From assembly GCA_003991915.1 (NCBI GenBank), contig RQTK01000143.1, positions 252,417-316,416 of the forward strand: a stretch of 64,000 bases of DNA, in the 5' to 3' direction. The stretch's first letter is position 1. Each line of letters starts with the position of its first letter. Made by a program: the position numbers and the translations under genes. The notes beneath the pieces are model-generated. The model did not search any database and was not told where the DNA came from. It was given only the letters and a program-made list of their open reading frames with translations. This DNA is from Elysia chlorotica (Eukaryota; Mollusca; Gastropoda; Plakobranchidae). This document shows positions 39,591 through 64,000 of the stretch, piece by piece.

Positions 39591-39597
39591 TTAAATT

Positions 39598-39660
<63 letters not shown>

Positions 39661-39672
39661 TTCTCTTCCTTT

Positions 39673-39722
<50 letters not shown>

Positions 39723-39782
39723 TTCCTTCTTTCTTCTTTATTCTCTTTATATATTCCTCCTTTAAAAAAATTTCTTTTTCAT

Positions 39783-39834
<52 letters not shown>
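39590..39834. repeat. (CT)n compound tract
   Basis: Three CT runs with T-rich interruptions. Here the pyrimidines are on plus, opposite to the other GA tracts. Confidence 0.96.
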
Positions 39835-39836
<2 letters not shown>

Positions 39837-39941
39837 CGTATATATTATATCTAGACAGCTGCGCTACTACTGCTGCTAATGATGGACAGATTTTACCCCT
39901 TGAAGCACATGATTTGACTACTGTCTTCTATGTTCCTTTAG

Positions 39942-40030
39942 GGAGTCCAATACGACGATTGGCCCCAAGACTTACGCCTGACAATTTTATGTGCTGCCAC
40001 GCATGAGACAGCGCGGGGATACCATGACTA
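39942..40030 (-). mobile_element. SINE-like repeat fragment in intergenic DNA
   Basis: GCCCCAAGACTTACGCCTGA and GACAGCGCGGGGATACCATG match the body. Confidence 0.65.
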
Positions 40031-40379
40031 CCATAACATCCTATTCTGCGGTTCCTTATTTTATTTATGGCACAAGTAATGTGTGTAATGTCTGATGGCC
40101 TGTTTATGTTGAAATTTTAAAGAAATACGTGTAATGATATAAATTTTGGTTCGTTGTGAACCGGTACATAATTGCTGTAACGTATGGCGCATGAAACATG
40201 ATTGTGATGATGTATTTTATGTGATATGATTTTGACGTTTTGCAATTCGTAGGATTATAAATGAGACGTTTTTGCAGGTTTCTAAGAGGTGAAAGAGATT
40301 GGATGCAAAGTCACTGTAATTATAAAATCATATGGATAATTTCTTAATAATGGGCCAATGTGACATCGCTTACCCGTAG

Positions 40380-41043
40380 CTACTACATAGTAGTGCTCAC
40401 CAAATCGGCTGTTATTGGCTTGGATAAACTCTAAAATCTACTCGAAGTTTGATTATCCTTATCTCGATAACATGTTTTGCGAGTTGATACGCTCTTGTGC
40501 TAGCACCTTCTGTTTCAAAATAATAAATAATTAGCAAAGCTTTTACCTATTCAAATTTTTGGAAATTCCCTAAAACATTGCGCACACGAGGCCTAAAGTT
40601 GTGCGATGTGAGCAGGCTTAGAAGAGAGAATAGCGTTTAATTTCCAGGACCTTTTTTTTAATAGGCCTAGAGATTTCTAGATCTGTACTTTGTGTATAAT
40701 AAGAGCAGAGCGATGTTGTTGTTGTTTTTGTTGTTGTTGTTGTTGTTGTTTTTTTTTTTTGGGGGGGGGGGGGGGGGGTGCAGAGAGAGAAGTGTTTGTA
40801 ACATCTTGCCAAGGTGAACGCTGTTATTTTGCTGTTGTTGAGATGCATTATATATCTAAATAACTGCCAATTATTGGTTTAAAGCTGGACATTCTTGAGT
40901 TGTATTCTTAACATCCAGACATGGTGTTTATTAATAATGTTAAATTATTGCCTTTCTACAAAGAATTTCTAGCATTAGTAGTAATCATTATTTTGTTAAT
41001 GTTGATAAGATGTCCGAGTCTGCGTGAATTATAATTATTCAAC
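40380..41043. repeat. ~660-bp interspersed repeat, copy 1 (intergenic)
   Basis: Begins ACTACATAGTAGTGCTCACC and ends GTGAATTATAATTATTCAAC. It is collinear with 50473-51123: both hold GATACGCTCTTGTGCTAGCA, CTAAAGTTGTGCGATGTGA, AGCGCTGTTATTTTGC-like and TAATCATTATT(T/C)TGTTAATG. A (GTT)n plus 18-bp G run (40714-40779) is inserted in this copy. No ORF; family unknown. Confidence 0.88.
40714..40779. repeat. (GTT)n with poly(T) and poly(G) run
   Basis: GTT units, then 12 T and 18 G in a row, inside the first copy of the ~660-bp repeat. Confidence 0.95.
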
Positions 41044-42099
41044 AATTGACTTGCAACAGTGGCCTGCTTTAAAGAATAAACATCGCATAAATTATGGGGA
41101 TTCCATGACTTCTGCCTCAGTCGTTCATGTTATAATGAAAATACAGAACTCGGAGGGTCATCTGACACCTCGGGCTTCTGGTCCTGCTGGTTCAGAGCAC
41201 TAACACGGATCTATCACCCTTCTTGCCTCGGATCAGTCTGATGTACCATTTTTTAATACTTTTTTTGTTCAATGGCTTACCCACTCCCAGTCCACGCCCC
41301 TCTCTCTAGTGTGATCGAGCAAGTCCCGGGCATTCCCTAAGTTGTCCGTCGCTGTAAAGGATCTTCTCTGAGACCACAGGAGCCAGCTTCGTTTTCAGCG
41401 AAGTTGATCTAATTATTAACTTCTTAGTTTGTTTATCCACCAGCATGCTCATTGTTTTTATCTATTTATCCACCCTTTTGACTTTCCAATCTACCCATAC
41501 CTAAGTATCATGCACACACAAACACACTGGAATTTGTGCGTGTATCTTTTTGTCTGTATCTGTGCCTCTCTGCCTGTCTATCAGGACGTCAGATTTAATA
41601 CCGGTAGCAATAACTTCAATTGAAAAAGGTGGCCTATTTAATCTCGTTTGAGCTTCTTGCTTAATCTTTTCGCCTTCATTCAATAGCCAGGTTTAAACTT
41701 TTAAAAATCTAGAGCACAACAACGACGAATAGTAATTGAATTAATCATTATAACCTCGTCTCATCTCCGATCTATGAATATACATGTGATGATAATTTTG
41801 ACTAAAAACAATAACAATACATGTATTTTCCTAAGGGGACGGATGGAATATATTACTTCAATGATCAAAGAAAAAGGAACGCTATTCCCACTTTCTGTTA
41901 TTTTTGTTTATTTCTCCATCATACAAAAGAACATGAACATTTCAATGTATAGCATTAATTTCCTGCATATAATTTTCATTAGAGTGTCACGGATTAGAAA
42001 ATAGACAAAACATCTATGCACGTTCCCCCCACCCACCTTCAGGTAAGATTCTCAAATTTTGGACTTTTGAATATGTTTCAAAATAATACCAACCCAAGA

Positions 42100-45000
42100 A
42101 ACTCAACCAACAAAAACAAAGTGTACACAAAAAAGAAAGGGTGATTGTTTCATGATGAAATAAAGTTCTAAATTAGCTTTAGGAGCTTAATTCCTCGAAA
42201 GCACAATTTGATTCTAAGTTTTGTTAAAAGATTTTAATATAACCACAGCTTATCATGTGAACTACATGTAATTAAACTATCTATCTGGGACCAAAACCGT
42301 ATCAAATGGAATATTTCTTCTCTAAAGAACTACCTGCTATCCAACAACCCAGTTAATGCCTTATTACAATTTAATCCTGGAGAGGAAAAGTCAACAGCTC
42401 AAAAAGACTTTTATATCATACATGAACACACATTAAAAAAAAAATTAATTTTATATTTTTCGGAGAATGCCCAACTTGTTTTTTTCTCAGTACAATTGAT
42501 GTTTATTCCACTCCCAAGATAGCATGAGCTCAGAAAGTTACAGTACTTGTATGAAGAAATGGAAAAAAAAATCATTGAATATAAATGTTAATCTTAGACT
42601 TTGGAATTACATTGTTGTCGCAAGTGAATCAGTTTGTGAAAAGCAGCAGTATCAACAACAAAAACAGCAAAAGATAGAAACAATACAAACATGAGATGGG
42701 CAGTTACAACATTTAAACAAAATCAATAAATTGGTGGTAAAAAGTTATCATTATCACAAAGAACTTAAAGTTTTAGGCGAAGGAACAGGGCTTTCACAGC
42801 ATCAATCAACCATAAATTATCTGAATAACAATTTTCAACAAGATTATGTACTATTATATGAGGAGAATGTTAAATTTCATAGCCATTTACTGAGTCTCAT
42901 TTCATTTGGTCGTATGCACGACAACATCAAACAATTTTGCAATATTTCTTTCAGATCTATCAACTCACTTTACTAGTTATAAACATGGTGAGCTAGTAAG
43001 ACTTAATAATAATTTGGAAAACCTACAATTACATTTTATTACTTCTGTTTAACATATTAAAAAAAGCAACCATCAATAACAAACAAGCATTATCTGAAGT
43101 ATTTCATTTTAACGCAGGTATATAACAATTTTGAATTGCTGCAGTCTTGTGACTAATAAAAATATATATATTTTTTTAATTGGACGGAATGAAATATATG
43201 AAGAGGAAATAGAGGGAAGCATATATTTAACTATAAACAAGAGACTATTCTTTCAAGCTTTCAAAAAAAAAGTGATTCATAACATTAAATACACTTTGCA
43301 TATAATTATGAAAATGAATCATCCATTATAAATGTCATTAATTCAAGATTGATTTATAACAATTTTTGAATTTTATTGACTAGGATTTTTACGAATGCAA
43401 ACTACCTTTTAACAATTCAAAGTGATCAAATTCTTTGCCTTGTCATGCCATTCAGCTTGTCTGTTAATAATATTTTCTGTTTTTTTTTTAATGCATTTTT
43501 TGAAATCATTAACACATAGACATAACTTTGCTAAAATCTGATGCACTCTCATTGACTAAGTCCAGTTTTACCCATTTTGTCTTGAAGAAATCTCTTATAT
43601 GTTAAGATATTGTAAATGTAAAGCCTTTGCGAACAACAAAAGTGACTTTTTGAGGAATGTATGTTATTTTGAAAATCAAATTAAATTAAACATAACTTAT
43701 AGCACATGTAAAGTTATTTGGCTTCATCAAACTGAATTGTAATGCCATGAGCCTTAAACCAATGTAAGACTGTAATACATATCTAACCATAATACTGAAA
43801 AACTTTAAGTAACATCAGAATAAAATGACAACATGCTTTCAAAAGATAATAGGATCACACTTGCCACATTTTTCAGAAAGGCAAACTAAATAAAAAAAAA
43901 TGAAGTTGAAATCAATTGTTCTTGCACAATTTTTTGTCTCAACTTAAAGATACGAAAATTGATAATTGCTGTAATTACAATAGAATTTTTTAGCAAGTGC
44001 AATGAAACTTATGACAGTTTAAGAATATTAATTGGGTTTCAAGGGGTTTTACGTTTATGCTCTCTGGCACAGGATATGATGCTTTGTAAAGATTCTATTA
44101 GTTAATTTGGGAATTTAATTGAGGAGCAAGTAAAAAAAACAACAACAAATGAATCAACACTCTTTAACAGCATCCTGTTCTTAGGCATTAACAAATTAAG
44201 TTTGACAATTTCCAATTTTTCCATGTAATTATTATTTTGTAACACCTTCAAGAAATAAAACACAACGTGAAAGACCTAAGCTTATTATTTATACATGAAA
44301 ACATTTTCACAATGAGCAAAAGTGTATTAACAACAAAAAAAGCCATATAATTTATAAACAAAAAGGTAAATTTTTTTCATGCATTTAAAACAATTAACAA
44401 ATATAAAGAGTGTAAAATTACAGAAACATTCTGAAAAAAAAAGCATTGACCCTGAAAAAGGAGGCATGTTTAAAAGAATAATTCATTTTTCTCTTTTTGA
44501 GGAATAATATAAATTTTGTTATGGGTTTTTTTTATCTGAAACTCTTGCACTAAGCTATAATCAGTAACTTATGGTGCATAGAATGGGAAACAAAGTTGGT
44601 AATTACAATAAAGTTACAAACTTTCGAAATTCATTAGGCACAGTGAATTACAAAATTAATAATGTTTAACTACATATAAGTTTGTGTCTCAAGTAACGCC
44701 TGATTTTTGGGAACTGCCATTGAAATAACGTCCATGAAGCTGCTGTTGTTGTTTAATGAAACTTAACAGCTTTGATAACTGAGCCTAATGAGAAAACTAC
44801 AATTATTAACATTCTTTTACGCAAACATAGCAAAATCATTTATCTTTTACTCTGTGGTTATCACAGTCCAAATGTCAAAATAATATCCTTTTAATCGAAA
44901 AAAAAAAAAGTCAGCCTGCTATGGTATTTATAAACAAATTATATAAAATCACAACAATCAAAATTAAATAATGCAAACATTTCTAACTATAAAAAGCCTT

Positions 45001-45534
45001 ATTTTAATATTCTACTATTAATTCATTAATTTAAACACTTCAATGGTTAAAATGTCTTTATGCACGGGGACTAAACACCGCCAGGTTACCCAAGATCTAT
45101 ACAGGGGTTATCTTGCTCCTTCCTCAGCCCTCTCCTTTCTTAGAGATCCAGTGATATCCATCAGTAGTAGAACCGTGATAATGTGACAGGGAGGCTGAGA
45201 ATCCTCCAAACTATTCATTGATTTCATTGGTTAACCCATTAAGAGCATGTACACCCATTCACGAGTTACTCGCGCATTACAAAATGCAGCACACATGATC
45301 ATTTTTTGCTTTTACAGAAGCACACATCTTTGCAAATTTCCATATCTGAGTCAAACACACTTGCAGTAGTTATAATACAACTAACATCTCTATTGCATAT
45401 TTTCTGTTTCAAATTAACAAATTCAATTTTGGCATGCACCTTCTATTCAATGTTGAATATTGCAAAAAGTTAAACACAGCTGTATGTGTATCATGTAAAG
45501 GTGCATAAAGCATTTTCTTTCAAGCAACACTCTG
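42100..45534 (-). other. Probable HECTD2 3' UTR and intergenic DNA
   Basis: AT-rich sequence with no recognisable coding region lies between the HECTD2 stop and the tankyrase 5' end. Possible polyadenylation signals on the transcript strand are frequent, so the 3' end cannot be fixed. The short open frames here look like chance. Confidence 0.35.
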
Positions 45535-59669
<14,135 letters not shown>

Positions 59670-60726
59670 CTGTGCGGCCTGATGGAATCAAGAGGGGTTT
59701 GGGAGGGGGGGGGGGGGGGGGTGGCGGCACGCACCACAGAAGATTAAAATGCTATGTGTGATTAACAGTTTCACCATTAACACCAAAAGCTCTAACCAAC
59801 CCGAGTCGACAATAAATAGATAGGAAGACACATGGGATTAACAAAAAAGAATTTCTAGGTATCTAACGGGTTTGTCTCACTAGGTGTATAGGCCTACTGG
59901 ACTTCTCTGTGTGAACAAACTATCGCCCCTGATCGTCCTTTGTTCAATAGACCCAAATCGGGGGCTAGGATCATTCAAACATCCCTGAACGTTTACAGAC
60001 AAACACACCCAGACAAGTAGGAACCTTTAAATTTAGATCACGCATGATGAGCACAGACTATTTCATCGTACTTTGCTTCGATCTCCATCCAAACACAACT
60101 GTTGACAGCCAATATTTGCTTAAGCACAGCCATGAAATGTATGCATGGACAAGCGTGGAACTCTTTTTCCCTCAAATGTTGAAAAGATTAAACCGCATAG
60201 ATTAGGTTGGTGTTAAACTTGGTGTTTCTAGATGGGTAACCACATTCGTCTAGAGCGAGGTAGCCAGGGCTCAGAATTCTAGAACCGGTGACACCAAAGA
60301 TCTGTACTTCATACAATAGGCCTCTGTCTTTTCAACAGCATAGCAACACATCCCCAGATAAAACTGATGTTTAAATGAAAAAGACTTGGAAATAAATCAA
60401 TCTGTAGAGGACTTGGCTTACGAACAGAAAGGCAGAAGTTCGATCCTCAACTGGTACCCATGCTTTGGGGTCTTGATGTAGTATTTATCCAGAAACCCAG
60501 AGGAAAAAACACGCCGAAGCTAGCTCGACACAATCGACACGAACAGTAGTAGAACACGAGGTTTGGGGGGGGGGGGGGGACAAGAATATTGGAAACACAA
60601 CACAATGGGGGCAATGGCGGAACAAAAGTCAACTTCAATTAAAAAATTTATAATAAAAAAGAATTAATGTCGTCCAATAGCCATGCACTTTATAGGCACC
60701 TGCGATAATACGGGATGTTGTTGTTG

Positions 60727-60762
60727 TTGATGATAATGATGATGATGATGATGATGATGATT

Positions 60763-60815
<53 letters not shown>
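60727..60815. repeat. (GAT)n microsatellite
   Basis: About 28 trinucleotide units with two ATA/ATT variants. It might be a worn LINE tail like that at 15014, but no LINE sequence is recognisable beside it. Confidence 0.95.
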
Positions 60816-61558
60816 GTATGAGAAAGACAGTGTGCGCGGTATCAGAGAAATTGAGCACTTGAGATTCATATTGTTTTAAACCCTGAACGTTTTTTTTTCA
60901 CCTGAGTGGTTGTGACAGTGTTCACCATTAGGTCTCGTGTAGCTGTGGAGCTATAGCCAGTGCTTGTCTATCTTGTGTTTTTGAGATGATGATTTCTGAT
61001 AAGGTCTTTTAACATTGAAGATCATATGTAATTATTATTGCATCCTATTAAATTTATTTTGCATTTCGTCTCTGCCCGTGAGTCCTATCATACTGTGATA
61101 TTCTAATATATACATTTTGTTCATTGGGCATTAACATACGTATTATCAATTTCCCGACATCGTTGCAGACATATCATACTTTTGCACCATAAAACCGAGG
61201 GCTTGGTGCATGAGATTGTGAGGAGTGTTGTCCGTGATGTTTCCACGATCAAGGGGAGGCAACCTGACATGACTAAGTAACCAATCACCAGGGATATGCC
61301 TGCATTATTGATGCTCGCCCTCCAGCACTATGCCACGGGCCACCGAATTCAGAGACAGTCCTATTCATGTTCAGGTCAAGATACCAAACCATTCCAAATA
61401 AAAATTTGTAGAGCGCTTGGGGGACGAGGCAACTACATAGTAGAGCACCTTGATTAAAATTCTGCATCCCTGGTCTAAAACCCGACTTGAGGAACCTAGG
61501 AGACGTTAAACCCGGAGAGAGGGAGATCATTCTCTCCCTCCCTCTATAGAGAACATAC

Positions 61559-61561
<3 letters not shown>

Positions 61562-61604
<43 letters not shown>

Positions 61605-61608
61605 TGTG

Positions 61609-61650
<42 letters not shown>
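61562..61650. repeat. (GA)n tract
   Basis: Two GA runs separated by a short TG-rich piece. Confidence 0.96.
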
Positions 61651-61651
<1 letters not shown>

Positions 61652-62931
61652 CTCAAAATTTTGCGAGTAGTGCCCGACACGTTGATGAAAAACGTGAAAA
61701 AAGATAAAGCTAGAGTGCGGCCTTGGGTTTCACACTGTCGCCCGTCGAACAGAGATGCAGAACTAAGCCGAGCTAATGGGCCCGCTAACAAGCACCAGTG
61801 TTAGCGGGTTAAAGCTAAAAAGCTAAATTGGAGTAATAAAGATCTGCGAGCTTTTATTTACCCACAAATGGATCGAGTAAATAATGCAGCCCCATTGCCA
61901 CTCTGGCCTATAGATAAGCCAATCAGGCAAAAGATTGAGTTATTAAGATCGTTAATCTTCCTTCTCCTAAGTTTGTGAAAGGTTTACAAAAAGTCACTTG
62001 GTTTCGCAACTGCACTATGGAAATCATTAGACCTACTGCTTTGTGTTAAAAAGACAAAGGTTTACGCAAAGGAACTTGATTCTGCGACTGCACTATGGAA
62101 GACCATTAGGCCTACTGATGTGTTGAAAAGACAGGAAGAACAGATTTTTGCCAGCAAAGAAATCTAACTGATGGCGTAGATCAAGGAGATGGAGCTTCAC
62201 AATGCCCATTGCAACCAGGGGTTAAACATCGCTACCCTCTCTGGGCGCCATAATCCTGAATTCAGCGTAAGCATCAATCCTCTGGCTATTTTGGTTTGAA
62301 AATTGGATTGGTTTAAAAAATCAGTTCAGGATTTGATCTCACTCTTATTCCATGTTTATTGTGAAGCAATTTGCTAATTATTAACCATCAGCGTTTTAAA
62401 CTTGGTCGGGCATAAAATAATGATGCCGTAAAGGAATTAAAGATACAAATAAACTATATATAGCAAATTTGATTAAGAATAAAAACTTAACGGCTGTAAA
62501 TTTATCCGAAACGTATTCTAATGTAATGGAGTGAAATGTTAAGTATACATGTAAGTATACCACAACTGCAAATAGACCCGTCGTTTTTTCATGCGGAACA
62601 GATTCCGTTCCAACGATGCGCCTTATATCTCATCTCTGCTTAATTATTAATGAGAATAGACCAGCCAAGGAAAAACCAATCCCAACAATACGCTAGACTT
62701 TAGCTTTCCAATTATCGGGAAAGATCAATTGTGGGGACACTATTTTTGGAACGGGTGTTATCGATCGTGTTAGTATTTTTAACACGCTCTGAGCACAAAC
62801 AGCGAATCGCTTGTGTATCTCGCCCGTTTGGATCTTGCGCAATATTTAAAGATCAATACAATAAGGACATTTAAGGTTTACTTTCGTAAATAAAGATAAA
62901 GCTGTTGTTGTTTTGCCACCTTCCGTTTTTC

Positions 62932-63052
62932 GTCAGAAAAGCAAAAGAATGAGGATAAGCGAGAACGTACAAGCAATGGTCACGGACTAACCCAGTATGA
63001 CGTCACGCCATGGACAGATGCTGCTAATTTCTCGCTGAATGCCTTTATCTCC
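62932..63052 (+). repeat. CRE-bearing repeat unit, first copy
   Basis: Contains GTCAGAAAAGCAAAAGAATG, GCAATGGTCACGGACTAACC and the palindrome TGACGTCA (62998-63005), then GATGCTGCTAATTTCTCGCT. Its left part recurs alone at 63430-63466 and its right part at 63851 and 63917. Confidence 0.88.
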
Positions 63053-63636
63053 TACATTTAGATTCATATCTAAATCGGGATGTAGATAGACTATAATCAG
63101 GCATTGGGAACTATTTCCACCTTCTGTCATTGTGGAGGAGCGCCCAGTTACCAGAAGCCACGCAAAAAAGAAAAAAAAATGCGACCAACGTTTTCACTGG
63201 ATAAGGGTTACAGGTTAGATAGGCCAATAGCTGAACTGATGAGATTTAACAAGAGAGCAAAAAGACACTGCCTCAAGGCCCGATAAAATCGTGACAACAG
63301 TTCCTATGGGCTGATGTTTTAGTTTTATTCCATGTGTTATCTTGCTCTTTCAAGTAAAAAATTGGACGCTACCTAAGTTGGTGACGAAGTAAAGGGATAC
63401 CCTAACAACATAACCGAAAACGCAATAATCGTCAGAAAAGCAAAAGAATGAGGTTAAGCGAGAAGGACTAGGTCCTTAATATTGAGTAGAGAATCCTACA
63501 TTTTTAAAAAGGCCCAAGAGTGCGTTTCTTGATGTTTTTAGAAGCTAAAATACAATCAACGATTCATTGATTTGAGGTTAATTTCAAGCATCTCAGATGT
63601 AGAATATAAGTATAATGTAAGGATCTGCAACCCCCC

Positions 63637-63765
63637 AAAAAACAACAACAACAAACAAAAGAACAACAAAACAACAACAAATAAACCCCAAACAAAACAA
63701 AAACAACAATAACGATAATAACAAAATAACTAAAATAGCAAACAACAACAAAAACAACAATCACC
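63637..63765. repeat. AAC-rich simple sequence
   Basis: Irregular AAC, AAAC and AAT units. The complement gives a Val/Phe/Cys-rich open frame of no meaning. Confidence 0.9.
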
Positions 63766-63850
63766 ACCTTACTAAGAAACACTAATGGTTCTTATCATTG
63801 AATTAAAAGGTGAAGAAAAACATGTTTAAAGTAAGAAGATGATAGCAATC

Positions 63851-64000
63851 TAGAACGTAGAAGCAATGGTCACGGAATAACCCAGTATGACGTCACGCCG
63901 TGGACAGATGCTGCTATAGAACGTAGAAGCAATGGTCACGGAATAACCCAGTATGACGTCACGCCGTGGACAGATGCTGCTAATTTCTCGCTGAATGCCT
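63851..64000 (+). repeat. 66-bp tandem repeat with TGACGTCA, running off the window
   Basis: Units 63851-63916 and 63917-63982 are near identical, each with GCAATGGTCACGGAATAACC and TGACGTCACGCC (sites at 63888 and 63954). The second continues into the flank seen after the first copy and stops at the window edge. Confidence 0.93.

Larger units (their letters stand above)
59670..62930. other. HECTD2 intron or upstream flank, no exon recognised
   Basis: I searched the minus strand for the ~225 upstream HECTD2 residues (for example the segment ending in REWKGP in human) and found none. The stretch holds simple repeats and a weak tRNA-like segment at 60385-60465 (B-box-like AGTTCGATCCT). Confidence 0.45.

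Noticed and set aside
60664-60858. His-rich open frame on minus
   Set aside because: Produced by the (GAT)n microsatellite.
59690-64000. Missing upstream exons of HECTD2
   Set aside because: No minus-strand segment matching the family's N-terminal half with splice sites could be found.

Overview
The window is intron-rich, AT-rich animal DNA with long simple repeats, many tRNA-derived SINE-like copies, RTE/jockey-type and L2-type LINE remnants and one assembly gap (57169-57596). Gene content and repeat style suggest a lophotrochozoan, most likely a gastropod mollusc. The genus cannot be told from the sequence.

Two host genes lie head to tail on the minus strand. The first in transcription order is a HECTD2-type HECT E3 ubiquitin ligase. 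Fifteen exons between 59669 and 45535 encode its last ~551 residues, including the whole HECT domain with its catalytic Cys; its 5' exons are not visible. Downstream is a complete tankyrase gene (27 exons, start codon 39107, stop 13420; about 1,153 residues when all exons are counted), with ankyrin clusters, a SAM domain and a PARP catalytic domain with intact H-Y-E triad and zinc ligands. It has no long N-terminal His/Pro/Ser region, so it resembles vertebrate TNKS2. HECTD2 and TNKS2 are also near neighbours in the same order on human chromosome 10, which points to old microsynteny.

The most unusual signal is inside tankyrase. Two short segments are flipped relative to the rest of the gene: about 29750-30787 (exon 6 plus the 5' third of exon 7) and about 27938-28272 (most of exon 10 plus intron 10). 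Each flip has one breakpoint inside a coding exon. The second is bounded by a perfect 25-bp inverted duplication carrying the intron 10 acceptor. Restoring each segment's orientation gives an open tankyrase reading with correct splice phases; as assembled, the gene cannot make a full-length product. This is either a pair of misassemblies or a real complex rearrangement in the sequenced haplotype.

Layout: 1-8870, no gene, with SINE copies, a 509-bp tandem duplication and (GA)n/(GATA)n; 8870-13419, T-rich on the transcript strand, probably partly tankyrase 3' UTR, with a 39-bp minisatellite; 13420-39107, tankyrase; 39108-45534, intergenic and probable HECTD2 3' UTR; 45535-59669, HECTD2; 59670-64000, HECTD2 intron or upstream DNA ending in a CRE-bearing tandem repeat. 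I saw no retroviral, LTR or capsid-bearing element, CRISPR array or rRNA.
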